Below are positions 8,341-16,812 of a DNA stretch of 64,000 nucleotides, piece after piece. Numbering within the stretch: position 1 is the first letter of the stretch; each line of letters starts with the position of its first letter. Under the pieces are notes generated by a model. It searched no databases and had not been told where the DNA came from. It worked only from the letters and a program-made list of their open reading frames with translations. This stretch comes from Paracoccus beibuensis (GTDB lineage: Bacteria > Pseudomonadota > Alphaproteobacteria > Rhodobacterales > Rhodobacteraceae): NCBI RefSeq assembly GCF_026162625.1, contig NZ_JAOTBD010000016.1:1-64000 (forward strand), given 5' to 3'. The position numbers and the translations under genes were made by a program.

Positions 8341-9330
8341 TCAGTCGAGCCTCAGTGGGCAGCGCATCAGCCAGTCGCTCACTGCGCCGAGCGCAATCGT
8401 GTCGGCCGCGCCGGGATCGAGATTCGGTACTGCCGCAAGGATTGAGGCCTTCAGCGAGTCTATCTCCGCGTCCAAAGGGTCGCCGACAAGCTTTCGCGAT
8501 CCGAGCCGCAGGCGCCTCAACCGCTCCGAGATTAATCGAACGACGTCCTCATACGCATCAGGAGCCATATATCGCAGCGCGTCCTTGGCATTCTCCGAGT
8601 GAACGAACACACGGAGCAGGTCGACGACGACATCCTCCAGTTCGCCGGGATCCGACACGCGCTTCAACATTTTCGTGCGAAGGTTGTCGATTAGAGTCTG
8701 ATCCCCGTCGGAGACCACCGCAATCTCGCCTTCGGTGGGTTCCGGGACTACCGGGCGGATGCGCCTGCGTAGTAGCATCCTGTGATTCCAAGTGTCGGCG
8801 TCGAAAGTCTCGCGATCTTGGATGATGATTTGAAAATCGACATCAACATACGGTAGATTCTTCGCCCTTACTTCCGCCGCCTTCTTTGCAGCGTGCTCTA
8901 CCACCGCCTTGCTGTCGTGCAGCGGCACTGCCAGGATCCAACGCTTGATCTTCTGCTTCTTCAGGATGGCGGCCGCACCGCCGTTCAGATCGGAAAATTT
9001 CTTGATGTCGGTCGTCACCTTCGACTTCTGTTTTTCCGCACGAACCGCAACATCGACCGGCTCCTGGACGGCGTAGCATTGATACACTAGCTGCTGATGC
9101 AGGCAGATGAAATCGAGCCCGCAGTCACCGAGATGCTTTGCTGGCACCTTCTGAACATTGTGTGCGCCGTGCTCGGCTTGGAGCAGATGAAGGACGTGGC
9201 TTTCCCACTCGTCGCCGTCCCAAATGTCGGGCTCGCCAGCCAAATCTCTAGTTATCCCCGTCCCAAGAAAGTTTTTAACGCAGCGACTGCAGCTCGATGT
9301 TCCAGAATACTCGGCTGCCCAACGAAACAC
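8341..9330 (-). CDS. ABC-3C effector, PD-(D/E)XK-nuclease-like
   Basis: 329 residues from a GTG start (a later start is possible because the ribosome site is poor). An early CSRC pair comes first. The stretch from about residue 40 has a restriction-nuclease pattern: E in DEWESHV, D in GLDF, then YQCY where active members usually carry a Q/E-x-K. The catalytic lysine therefore seems replaced or moved. The C-terminal 120 residues are helical and resemble the C-terminal domains that tether effectors to ABC-3C partners. It is first in the operon. Nuclease fold is inference from motif order. Confidence 0.6.
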   Translation of the reverse strand: MFRWAAEYSGTSSCSRCVKNFLGTGITRDLAGEPDIWDGDEWESHVLHLLQAEHGAHNVQKVPAKHLGDCGLDFICLHQQLVYQCYAVQEPVDVAVRAEKQKSKVTTDIKKFSDLNGGAAAILKKQKIKRWILAVPLHDSKAVVEHAAKKAAEVRAKNLPYVDVDFQIIIQDRETFDADTWNHRMLLRRRIRPVVPEPTEGEIAVVSDGDQTLIDNLRTKMLKRVSDPGELEDVVVDLLRVFVHSENAKDALRYMAPDAYEDVVRLISERLRRLRLGSRKLVGDPLDAEIDSLKASILAAVPNLDPGAADTIALGAVSDWLMRCPLRLD

Positions 9331-9967
9331 CCCTTTAGAATACAGATTAAACGAGGGACATCAGATACGTAATCCTATAAAATTCAATCCCGGCTGCCCG
9401 ATTTTCGAACTTTTCTTCAGACAGAGCACCCGAGCCACCACATTCCATTCCAAAGCGCTTGGGACGCCTTCGCCATATCGGATGAGGGCCCACCTCAGTT
9501 TTCTCCCGGCACCGCTTATGAAACAGCCAGCATGGACATAGCTGCGGATACTGAATCTTCTGCGGCGGATGGCAGTCCAAAGGTCATCATAGGACCCGCC
9601 TTCTGAAGCGGCTTATCAGTCCAACGGTCCGCTTTGTCGGTGTCGAGGCCGGAAAGCCGTTAGCCTACAACCGGCCTAGAACCGGACACAGATCCCTGCC
9701 ATAGCGAATGACTACTCTTCGTCTGCACCGGTCAGCTCAGCGATCCGATCTGACCGTCCTATTTCCGCCCTCAACGTCTGCGATGCTGCAACGGCGAAGG
9801 GTCAGAGCGTGAACGGCACGAGCGGCAGCTCCGTCCGCATAGCTGCCGCTTGCCCCTCTCCGCCATGGGTCTGCTATGCGCCCCCTAGGGGCATTCGAGT
9901 TCAAGTGCGCAGGCAGCTGCTATGGTGAGACAGTAGAGGACCTGCTGATAGTACAACACGGTCCTGG
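9331..9967. other. Non-coding interval
   Basis: About 640 bp without a convincing gene. Short open frames on both strands have cysteine- and arginine-rich compositions typical of non-coding frames. The interval presumably holds the promoter of the ABC-3C operon (immediately right of 9330) and the end of the FitAB unit. No clear repeat or RNA feature is visible. Confidence 0.5.
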
Positions 9968-10396
9968 CTAGGGCTGGTATTCCCAAGGATTGATAACTTC
10001 GATACCCATCGCCTGAAAGGGTGCAGTGTCGCGGGTTGCGATGCTGGCAACCTTCTGTGCCGCAACAATGGCCCCGATCTGACCATCGGCATGACCTATG
10101 GTTACGCCACGCTCTCGGGCTCTTGAGACGCGCATCGCATAGAACAGCGAAGCCGTTCCGTCATAGGGAAGGATACGGCCGGCGAAATCATCCTGCAGCA
10201 TCGCCTCAATTGTGCCGATAAGTCGCGTCTTCCGCTCACCGGTGGGCAAGATGAACGCACCGAACAGCAGTTCTTCTGCCGTGATGGCGGTCACGTAAAG
10301 ATTGCCCGGCTCCTGTGCGTCAAGCCAAGCCATGACGGTTGGGTCAGGAACTGGCCGCTGGACCTCCGACAGCACATTAGTGTCCAGGATGATCAT
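9968..10396 (-). CDS. FitB/VapC-type PIN-domain toxin
   Basis: 142 residues of classic PIN domain: MIILDTNVLSE with D5, E at TAITAEELLFG, D in GHADGQIGAIVAA and D in ATRDTAPF, so all four acidic positions are present. It is closest to FitB-like VapC toxins, Mg-dependent RNases. The start overlaps the antitoxin stop by 4 nt. In contrast to the PIN protein at 2149, this one looks catalytically complete. Confidence 0.88.
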   Translation of the reverse strand: MIILDTNVLSEVQRPVPDPTVMAWLDAQEPGNLYVTAITAEELLFGAFILPTGERKTRLIGTIEAMLQDDFAGRILPYDGTASLFYAMRVSRARERGVTIGHADGQIGAIVAAQKVASIATRDTAPFQAMGIEVINPWEYQP

Positions 10397-10638
10397 GAGA
10401 AGTCGGCAGCTTCGCCCGCAGTCTTGTCACGAGGTTGGCTCAACTCGTCACCGATCACGCCCATGCTCTGGAACCGCGATCGCAGCTGCTGTCCAAAGCC
10501 GCCCGTGTGCCGGGCGACATAAGAGTTGACCAGGATCGCACGTGCCTCTGCTTCGATGCTTCGCCGGTTGCTCGACGCCTGCTCCCGAAGATGATTGTGA
10601 ACCTCGTCAGGGAGGTTTCGGATCATCATGTTTCCCAT
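10393..10638 (-). CDS. FitA-like antitoxin
   Basis: 81 residues with an N-terminal ribbon-helix-helix (MMIRNLPDEVHNHLREQA), followed by the SIEAEARAIL helix characteristic of FitA-type antitoxins, and a C-terminal toxin-binding tail. The ATG at 10638 has a good ribosome site (AGGCGGGA). It precedes and overlaps the PIN toxin, and probably represses its own promoter through the inverted repeat just upstream. Confidence 0.85.
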   Translation of the reverse strand: MGNMMIRNLPDEVHNHLREQASSNRRSIEAEARAILVNSYVARHTGGFGQQLRSRFQSMGVIGDELSQPRDKTAGEAADFS

Positions 10639-10672
10639 GGCAGTCCCGCCTCTGATAGCATTTCGAACGATA

Positions 10673-10718
10673 TGATATCATCAAGCAGGATGATGTCAAA
10701 ATGATATTGATGATATCA
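10673..10718. promoter_or_regulatory. Probable FitAB operator
   Basis: A perfect 11-bp inverted repeat: TGATATCATCA at 10673-10683 and TGATGATATCA at 10708-10718, starting 35 bp upstream of the antitoxin start. FitAB-type complexes bind paired inverted repeats in their own promoter, so this is the likely autoregulatory site. Confidence 0.7.
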
Positions 10719-10768
10719 CCGGCTTCGCGTGTCCATCAAACGGACGTTTTGCGGACTTTCGCCAAAGC

Positions 10769-10833
10769 TGTCCAGGAACATGCCGGATGACGTGTATTTG
10801 GACATCTTGATTTCTGGATGAGTTTGTGGACAT
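10769..10833. other. Possible resolution (res) site
   Basis: Directly upstream of the serine resolvase gene the word TGTCCA (10769-10774) is followed in inverted orientation by TTTGGACAT (10797-10805) and TGTGGACAT (10825-10833). Repeated, oppositely oriented half-sites next to the gene are typical of res sites of Tn3-like resolvases. The arrangement is suggestive only. Confidence 0.4.
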
Positions 10834-10878
10834 TTTCGAGTAGCTGAGGGCACGAACGGCCCTGCTTAAGGAAAACAG

Positions 10879-11448
10879 ATGTCACTCATAGGGTACGCGC
10901 GTGTCTCGACCTCTGAGCAGGACCTTGCTCTTCAGCTTGACGCGCTGAAGGCCGCTGGCGCGACGCGGATTTTCGAGGACAAGGGGATGTCTGGCGCTAA
11001 AGCGGAACGGGTTGGGCTGAACGCGGCAATTTCCTTCCTCCGGGAGGGTGACACGCTTGTGGTCTGGAAGCTGGACCGGCTTGGCCGGTCGATGACCCAT
11101 CTGCTGCAAACGGTGACGGAACTTGAAAGCAGGGGAGTAGGCTTCCGGTCCCTTACCGAGACAATCGATACCACCACCCCAACCGGGCGGCTCGTGTTCC
11201 ACATCTTCGGGGCTCTTGGTCAGTTTGAGCGTGACCTGATCCGCGAGCGCACTGGCGCAGGACTGAAAGCTGCCGCGGCAAGAGGCCGTAAAGGGGGACG
11301 GCCCATTGCCGTTACACCAGAAAAGGTAGCTCGCGCCCGTCAACTGATTGCGTCTGGCCTCAACGTGCGTGAGGCTGCCGCGCGGATGAAGGTTAGTAAG
11401 TCTGCCCTCTATACTGCTTTGAAAAGCATCCCAGTTTCGCCAGTGTAG
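10879..11448 (+). CDS. Serine recombinase (resolvase/invertase family)
   Basis: 189 residues: the N-terminal catalytic domain begins [19 protein letters not shown] with the catalytic serine at position 10, then LDRLGRS, followed by the E-helix around [15 protein letters not shown] and a C-terminal helix-turn-helix ([20 protein letters not shown]). Such enzymes resolve cointegrates or invert DNA at nearby res sites. It is the only recombinase in the 22-kb island and sits beside a possible res site, between the toxin-antitoxin and metal blocks. Confidence 0.88.
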   Translation: MSLIGYARVSTSEQDLALQLDALKAAGATRIFEDKGMSGAKAERVGLNAAISFLREGDTLVVWKLDRLGRSMTHLLQTVTELESRGVGFRSLTETIDTTTPTGRLVFHIFGALGQFERDLIRERTGAGLKAAAARGRKGGRPIAVTPEKVARARQLIASGLNVREAAARMKVSKSALYTALKSIPVSPV

Positions 11449-11566
11449 GACGTCAAAATCGCTAACTGCCAGGTGGGTCAGGCAGCGCAGTAGAATCCTC
11501 CCGTCAGTAGTAGGGACTTATATATCGGGCGGTGAGATCTGCCTTTCAGGCCCCGCCTGCGAGCGT

Positions 11567-12199
11567 TCAGAACACGGTAACCTGTGTTCCGATTTCAGCG
11601 ACCTCGAAGAGTCGAGCCACATGCTCGTTGTAAAGTCCGTAACAACCGGATGAAGATTTCCGGCCGATCTTGCGGGTGTCATGGGTGCCGTGAACAAGGT
11701 AGGCAGGCCAAGCTAGGTACAGGCCGTACTGTCCCAACGGGTTCTCGGGAGCCCCGCCCTCCACGCGCTGCGGCAGGCTCGGGTCTTTTTCACGCATGCT
11801 CGGTGTGGGAGTCCAAGGTGGGTGCTTCATTTTCCTGACAACCTCAGTCTGCCCGCGGCGCGTCAGGTCCTCGGTCATCGGAATGGAGCAGGGAAAAATG
11901 AAATGCACGCTCTCATCGGTCGACCAGTAATGCACAGCGCGGGACGTCACATCGGCGAGAATAACTCCCTTTCCGATGGCCGAATAGAAATCTCGCCAAT
12001 GGCGTGCCCGGAAAGATGAAAGATTGCGCTGTGGGCCACTGGCCACGGCGGTCTGGGTCATGTTGGGCGTTCCCGGTGCCGGCTGATTGTAGGGCCCTAG
12101 GTCCTGTCCAAAAGCAGAAGTGCCCGGAAGGATGACGCTTGCTGTGAAAAACCCCTGCAAGAAGGTTCTGCGATCACCATAATGATGGTTCTTGGACAT
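11567..12199 (-). CDS. L,D-transpeptidase (YkuD), Tat-exported
   Basis: 210 residues. The N-terminus has a twin-arginine signal (DRRTFLQG then a hydrophobic stretch ending SAFG). The C-terminal half carries the YkuD active site: HGTHDTRKIGRKSSSGC, with catalytic Cys after SSSG, then YGLYNEHV. These enzymes form 3-3 crosslinks in peptidoglycan or attach lipoproteins in the periplasm. It is the first of three L,D-transpeptidase-like genes within 3 kb, beside metal genes. Confidence 0.85.
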   Translation of the reverse strand: MSKNHHYGDRRTFLQGFFTASVILPGTSAFGQDLGPYNQPAPGTPNMTQTAVASGPQRNLSSFRARHWRDFYSAIGKGVILADVTSRAVHYWSTDESVHFIFPCSIPMTEDLTRRGQTEVVRKMKHPPWTPTPSMREKDPSLPQRVEGGAPENPLGQYGLYLAWPAYLVHGTHDTRKIGRKSSSGCYGLYNEHVARLFEVAEIGTQVTVF

Positions 12200-12388
12200 G
12201 CTCCTGCCTCGATTTCATATTTGCTCATGTCTTTTGTGCAGTCGTACCCGAGCATCAGCTATGGACCAAATTGCTCCGGAACATTTTCAGTCGCATCAGA
12301 CGATTTGCAACAGGCCCGATCTCCTGCCTAGCCAAGCCTGCAAAGAGATAACAAGGACACAGCTCGGCGGAAATTTGACCCGGATGGG

Positions 12389-12943
12389 TCAACCGTAGAT
12401 CATCACCGGCGTTCCAAGCTGAAGCATGGCGTAGACGTCCTCAATTTCCTGGTCTGTGAGCGCAAGGCAACCGGCAGTCCAGTCCCGGTTCTTGGGTGCG
12501 AAGACATTCCCTTCCGGCCCCCGGCCATGGAACATGATGTCTCCCCCTGCCTTTCGGCCGAACTGTGCGGCATAGGCCTTGTCCTGAGCGTTCGGGTAGG
12601 AAATGCCGACCGACAGGTGATAGCGGCTGCGTGGATTGAAGCGGTCAACGAAATACAGACCTTCAGGGGTCTTTCCGTCCCCTTCGAATTGCTTCGGCCC
12701 GATTGGTTGGTTGCCCAGCCCGAAATCATAGGACTTCAGCACGGTCGTGCCGCTGATGAGGTGCATTCTGCGCTGGCTTTTATAGACCACCACTTGTGTC
12801 ACGGGTGGTCCGAAATAGCGTTTGAACTCCGGCGTCGGTCTGGTTGCGGCTTGGGTGCTCACACCGGATGAACCGGATCGTCCGCAGGCTGCCAAGGCTG
12901 CAATCATGGCCAGTGAGGCATGGCGGCGGGTGAAGTGGGACAT
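12389..12943 (-). CDS. L,D-transpeptidase-like lipoprotein
   Basis: 184 residues from the ATG at 12943 (MSHFTRRHAS). A signal ends in a lipobox (LAAC), so the protein is probably a lipoprotein. The catalytic region reads IMFHGRGPEGN followed by DWTAGCLALTDQEI, with the His and Cys in the usual order. It lies downstream of the DUF411 gene on the same strand with a 34-nt gap and is likely expressed from the MerR-type operator at 13494. Confidence 0.82.
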   Translation of the reverse strand: MSHFTRRHASLAMIAALAACGRSGSSGVSTQAATRPTPEFKRYFGPPVTQVVVYKSQRRMHLISGTTVLKSYDFGLGNQPIGPKQFEGDGKTPEGLYFVDRFNPRSRYHLSVGISYPNAQDKAYAAQFGRKAGGDIMFHGRGPEGNVFAPKNRDWTAGCLALTDQEIEDVYAMLQLGTPVMIYG

Positions 12944-12977
12944 TGACGAGGATTCCTGCAGAAGGCGTTCGCGTGAT

Positions 12978-13442
12978 TTATGCAGCGGGATAGCTGTTGA
13001 AGATTTCACTGCTGCCATCCTTGCGGATCAGCAAGACGTCATAAGCGACGCGCCGGCTTTCGGGCCCCATGCCCGGACTTCCAAGGGGCATTCCCGGAAC
13101 AGTGACTCCCAAAGCGTCCGGACGCTCCTGCAACAGCTTGCGGATATCAGCGACCGGAACATGCCCTTCCAGGAAATAGCCCTCGATCGATCCGGTATGG
13201 CAGGACGCCAGTTCGACAGGCACACCGAGATCGATCTTGTGCTGCATGAGGAGCACGCCGAAGCGTTCCTCACTGGTCACTTGAAAGCCATTCTCCCGCA
13301 GGTAGTTCGTCCACTGCTTGCAGCACTCGCAGCCGCTTCCTTCGACCACATGGATCGTTCCCGCTGTCTGCGACAGTCCCAAAGTCGGCAATGCACTTGC
13401 GGCAGCGGCCAAAAGCACGAAACGCCGTGTCAACTCCATCAT
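12978..13442 (-). CDS. DUF411 family metal-binding periplasmic protein
   Basis: 154 residues, starting at the first of two ATGs, which has a GAGGGG ribosome site 6 nt away. A signal peptide (RRFVLLAAAASALPTLGLS) precedes the conserved GSGCECCKQW cluster, HKIDLGVPVELASCHTG and EGHVPVADI, which define DUF411, a family linked to copper and heavy-metal handling. A MerR-type operator lies 52 bp upstream. A broken second copy of this gene is at 24097. Confidence 0.85.
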   Translation of the reverse strand: MMELTRRFVLLAAAASALPTLGLSQTAGTIHVVEGSGCECCKQWTNYLRENGFQVTSEERFGVLLMQHKIDLGVPVELASCHTGSIEGYFLEGHVPVADIRKLLQERPDALGVTVPGMPLGSPGMGPESRRVAYDVLLIRKDGSSEIFNSYPAA

Positions 13443-13493
13443 GATCTGCCCCTCATTCCAGCACTTGCCGGTTTCTTGTTTGCCAACCACTGC

Positions 13494-13518
13494 AACCTCA
13501 AGCAGCTAGAGGTTCAAG
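13494..13518 (-). promoter_or_regulatory. MerR-family operator/promoter for DUF411
   Basis: Inverted arms AACCTC and GAGGTT separated by 9 bp (AAGCAGCTA), reading leftward with TTGAAC as a -35 element and a long spacer, the design of MerR/CueR-controlled metal promoters. The same dyad occurs at 16637 and a variant at 22359. The rest of the 13519-13825 interval holds only a CACAAG/CTTGTG palindrome near 13738-13764. Confidence 0.7.
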
Positions 13519-13825
13519 AGATAATTTTGAAGTTCACGGGCTTGTCAGGCGCTTCGGTCTTAAGGCAGATATGGTTGAGCAAGTGGATGCGCGCGTCAAA
13601 CTTGCCGGCTGCTCATTGCAGCAGCCAAAAGTTTCTCAAGTCTCTCTCATGATCATGACCAGCGTGAATCGTTCAATCCCACCTGCAGCAGGAATTGGGT
13701 AGAAACCGTTCTCGACCATGCCCTTACGCCGCCTAACACAAGATTTATCCGTTCAAACTTGTGGTTTCTCGCAATGTTAGACACACAGGACCGTAGTCCG
13801 CCCCAGAAGTAACCGCGAGAGAACA

Positions 13826-14470
13826 ATGCTGACACGTCGCCATTTCATCCTGACAACCAGTGTGCTGTTCTCTCCGGCAATTGCTTCGCGTGGCTTCGCA
13901 AGCTCGTGGCCGAGTGAAGCTCAGATGGCTTCCTGGGATGCGGAGATCACTCCACCAGCCTATGATCCGGCAACCTCAAATCCTTGGGGTCTGCATCCTA
14001 GGTTCCTGCCGCAGCGTGTTGAAGCCAATGACGGTTTGACGCCGGGGGACATTCACGTCGATGCGGTGGCGCGTTATCTTTATCATATCCAAAATGATGG
14101 TACGGCGATGCGCTACGGAGTGGCCATCGGTCGCGGAGATCTTTATGAACCAGGAACCTATACGGTCCGGCGCAAAGCGAAGTGGCCACATTGGACCCCC
14201 ACTGCGAATATGATCGCTCGCGAACCGGAGACTTATGCACAATACGCTGACGGTATGGAGCCCGGGCCTATGAACGCACTCGGTTCACGGGCGCTTTATC
14301 TCTATGTAGGGGACCGTGATACGTATCTGCGCATCCATGGGACGCCATATCCCACCTCAATCGGAAGTCGAGCAAGTTCGGGATGCGTCCGAATGGTGAT
14401 GGCCCACGTCAACGATCTTTACAGCCAGGTTGAAACCGGTGTCAGTGCGACTCTTTATCCGGGAGAGTAG
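13826..14470 (+). CDS. L,D-transpeptidase (YkuD), Tat-exported
   Basis: 214 residues with a twin-arginine signal (TRRHFILTTSVLF). The YkuD core is intact: GVAIGRGDLYEPGTYTV, then RIHGTPYPTSIG and SRASSGCVRM with the catalytic Cys. It is the third L,D-transpeptidase in the cluster and transcribed opposite to the other two. No MerR dyad is seen just upstream. It is a peptidoglycan crosslinking enzyme by family. Confidence 0.87.
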   Translation: MLTRRHFILTTSVLFSPAIASRGFASSWPSEAQMASWDAEITPPAYDPATSNPWGLHPRFLPQRVEANDGLTPGDIHVDAVARYLYHIQNDGTAMRYGVAIGRGDLYEPGTYTVRRKAKWPHWTPTANMIAREPETYAQYADGMEPGPMNALGSRALYLYVGDRDTYLRIHGTPYPTSIGSRASSGCVRMVMAHVNDLYSQVETGVSATLYPGE

Positions 14471-14584
14471 CAGATTTCACGGCAGCAAAATCAATCCCAG
14501 CAACCAGAACCATTTTCTACACGAAGAAACGTAGCGGGTAATATCCGGAAATTGATGGGGCGTAGGTCCCCCTCAGAGAACCTT

Positions 14585-14863
14585 TCAACCGCTTGCGAGG
14601 CAAATGGGGCCTCCTCGCCGCGATAGAAGCGGCAGAAGCGTCGTTTCCACTGGACCGACATGCTCATACCAATAGCAGTTATCCTCTGTCTGGAGGCGAG
14701 CGGTCGCAACATTTTGATGCGGAGCGGCCAATGCGACCACTTCCTCTGGAAGTTTCTGCGGCTCCGCAACGGCATCAGCCGACATTGCAGAGCATCCTCC
14801 GAGGAGAGAGATCGCGAGCATAATCACCAATGGTTTTGCTTTCATCTGTAAGCTCGGAACCAT
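14585..14863 (-). CDS. Small putative lipoprotein
   Basis: 92 residues from the ATG at 14863, chosen for its AGAAGG ribosome site; a second ATG at 14845 is possible. A hydrophobic segment leads to a lipobox LLGGC, so the mature protein would start at Cys. The C-terminal part contains NCYWYEHVGPVETT and ends with GGPICLA; the two cysteines could form a disulfide. No known family is recognised. It sits between peptidoglycan enzymes, so a cell-envelope role is likely. The 15 kb-side gap (14864-15139) holds nothing else I can name. Confidence 0.62.
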   Translation of the reverse strand: MVPSLQMKAKPLVIMLAISLLGGCSAMSADAVAEPQKLPEEVVALAAPHQNVATARLQTEDNCYWYEHVGPVETTLLPLLSRRGGPICLASG

Positions 14864-15139
14864 GATCTTGCCTTCTGGAAATGACTTAACATCAGCTATT
14901 GCAAATAGCAGGCAGGTACAAGCCAGCTGCCGGAGTAGTCTCCGCAAGGATCGAGTTGAGGTCCATTCACCCCAATGCCTGGCGAATACCTGGTGATCCC
15001 TGCGAACCTGCGCGTTGCAACTCAGGTGTCCTCAATGCAACATCGACGATATCGGCTTCCGGATGATTAAGCCGACCACCGAACTTGATCCATGACATCC
15101 TATGGGACCTCCTCCGGCCGGCCTCATCTGCGGCTGCAA

Positions 15140-16321
15140 TTAGCCTCTGTTCTCTGTCGTCGTGCGGATGAAGAACCCGGTGGCGACCCTTGCCGCCGCA
15201 AGCATCAACAGGTCACCTGTCTTGATCTCCGTGGCCTCCGATGCCAGCGATTTCTCGGTTGGGTCCGTCGGCTGGCCATCGACACGAACTTCGTAGTGAA
15301 GGTTCGGCCCGCTCACGAGGCCCGTCGCACCGACATCGCCAATAGTATCATTAGCGCTCACTTGGGTGCCCCTTTTTATGCCGGGGGCAAAGCGGGACAA
15401 ATGTGCATAGCGAGTCACGACGCCGCCGCCATGGTCTATATCGATTGTCCGGCCATATCCCCGCATACCTCCTGCAAAAATCACCGTGCCCGCACCGGTT
15501 GCCCTGACAGGCGTGCCAATCTTTGCGGCGTAATCTACTCCGGTATGCATTCGCTCGACGCCAAGAACCGGGTGCTTTCGCTTGCCAAAGACCGAAGATA
15601 GACGTGCACCGATGACGGGTCTGGCGGAATGTTGCACCCGCGTGCCGTCCTTGAACAGAATGGCTGGTTCGTCCGGGGGACCTGCTACCATTTCATAAGT
15701 ATGCCCACTCAACTCCAGCCGGGCATAAGACAGCTGGGGTTCTCCCATAATTGTCCCGTCAGGTAGGGCAGTTTCCTGCCAAATCAGCGCCACGCGTTCT
15801 CCACCTTTCAGGTCACGGCGGAAATCAACCTGTCCCGCCAGGAGCGCAGCAAGATCGACGGCAAAGCTCTCAGGCGCCTCACGTTCTGCGAGCGCATCAT
15901 AAAGCGAACTAACGAGCATGAAAGACTCGCGGCGATTGCGTATCTGTATCTGAGTGTCGACCAAGGCAGCCTCAAGAGGTTTGCTGAAGTCGAGGACAAT
16001 GTCGGTCCCGTTCTTGACCAACAATGACAGGTGGTCCAGGCGGGCAGGATCATCTTCCGACACGCGCCATCTCAGCACTTGGCCTGGGATCAAGGTTGAC
16101 AGATCGAAGACACCCGAGATTGCCAGTGCCGCCTCGTTTCGCGTTTCCGCGGCTATTCCCGCACGAGACAGGATCGCGTCCAGCGTATCGCCCTCCACCA
16201 CTTCGTGCTGCGAGAGATTGGTTGCTGGTCCCGCTTCTGGTGCGGGTTCGCTCAGTGTTTCGGCATGTAACGGCGCGGTCACGGCAACAGCGCCGACAAG
16301 AAGCAGGATTCGCAAGATCAT
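15140..16321 (-). CDS. M23 family metallopeptidase (MepM/OapA-like)
   Basis: 393 residues: signal peptide (to about residue 20), a LysM-like/OapA segment (HEVVEGDTLDAILSRAGI), a middle domain, and a C-terminal lysostaphin-type M23 domain with HTGVDYA, RYAHLSRF and LHYEVRVDG supplying the zinc ligands and catalytic His. Such enzymes cut peptidoglycan crosslinks in the periplasm. With the three L,D-transpeptidases it forms a wall-remodelling set inside the metal island. It follows a 56-residue membrane protein gene and a MerR-type operator. Confidence 0.86.
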   Translation of the reverse strand: MILRILLLVGAVAVTAPLHAETLSEPAPEAGPATNLSQHEVVEGDTLDAILSRAGIAAETRNEAALAISGVFDLSTLIPGQVLRWRVSEDDPARLDHLSLLVKNGTDIVLDFSKPLEAALVDTQIQIRNRRESFMLVSSLYDALAEREAPESFAVDLAALLAGQVDFRRDLKGGERVALIWQETALPDGTIMGEPQLSYARLELSGHTYEMVAGPPDEPAILFKDGTRVQHSARPVIGARLSSVFGKRKHPVLGVERMHTGVDYAAKIGTPVRATGAGTVIFAGGMRGYGRTIDIDHGGGVVTRYAHLSRFAPGIKRGTQVSANDTIGDVGATGLVSGPNLHYEVRVDGQPTDPTEKSLASEATEIKTGDLLMLAAARVATGFFIRTTTENRG

Positions 16322-16396
16322 CGAATTTCATTCCGTAAGATGTATGTTAGCCTCGCTCCGGCTCCAGGAAAGGCCAGTAAGCCGCTGCATTTGGGT

Positions 16397-16567
16397 TCAT
16401 GGCATCATGAATCGTCCGAGATAGATTCCAACAAATGTCCCCATCAATCCGAAGGCGATTGCGTGAGCGAGGGCATACTGGATCATGTCCATTCTGTTCC
16501 CACCAAGCTGGCGTACGCGATCCAACCCGCGCCATACGCCCAGAATAGCTCCTAGGAGCGTCAGCAT
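16397..16567 (-). CDS. Small membrane protein, 56 residues
   Basis: The leftward frame begins MLTLLGAILGVWRGLDRVRQ and has one strong membrane helix in its second half (YALAHAIAFGLMGTFVGIYLG) ending in RFMMP. It is placed between a MerR-type operator (16637) and the M23 peptidase gene on the same strand, so it is probably the first gene of a metal-induced unit. No family recognised. Its length is below many annotation cut-offs. Confidence 0.6.
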   Translation of the reverse strand: MLTLLGAILGVWRGLDRVRQLGGNRMDMIQYALAHAIAFGLMGTFVGIYLGRFMMP

Positions 16568-16636
16568 CGGACTGCTTGGTGTCCAAAAGATATCATTCCT
16601 GTGCCCTGCTTGTTGCGACTGTTGCGCGCCTTCTGA

Positions 16637-16665
16637 AACCTCAAGCAGCTAGAGGTTCAAGTTGA
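16637..16665 (-). promoter_or_regulatory. MerR-family operator/promoter for the M23 unit
   Basis: Contains the same dyad as at 13494: AACCTC, 9 bp AAGCAGCTA, GAGGTT, with TTGAAC as the leftward -35 element. It is 70 bp upstream of the 56-residue protein start. The identical 21-bp core in two places indicates a shared regulator. Confidence 0.7.
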
Positions 16666-16812
16666 TTATTATCGGGTTCACCAATTTGTCAGTCGTTCGA
16701 GCCGATGAAAGACGAAAAGCCAATCCAGCGCATCCAGTGGGTGTCAAGCTTCTCGATTGAAGAGTCGGCGTGTGTGCGGTAGATGCGACTAGCATCGGAT
16801 GTACGGTCTCCC

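Noticed and set aside
9347..9580. Leftward 77-residue frame upstream of the ABC-3C effector
   Set aside because: Cysteine-rich, no homologous pattern, and no plausible promoter or ribosome site.
10739..10878. Tn3-family terminal inverted repeat near the resolvase
   Set aside because: The upstream words fit a res site, and no 38-bp GGGG-type repeat is seen near them.
14491..14775. Rival frame in the small lipoprotein locus
   Set aside because: It lacks a signal peptide and overlaps the lipoprotein, which has lipobox and ribosome site.
16340..16586. Longer frames on both strands over the 56-residue membrane protein
   Set aside because: Their translations lack a hydrophobic core and ribosome site, while the 56-residue frame fits the operator and downstream gene order.
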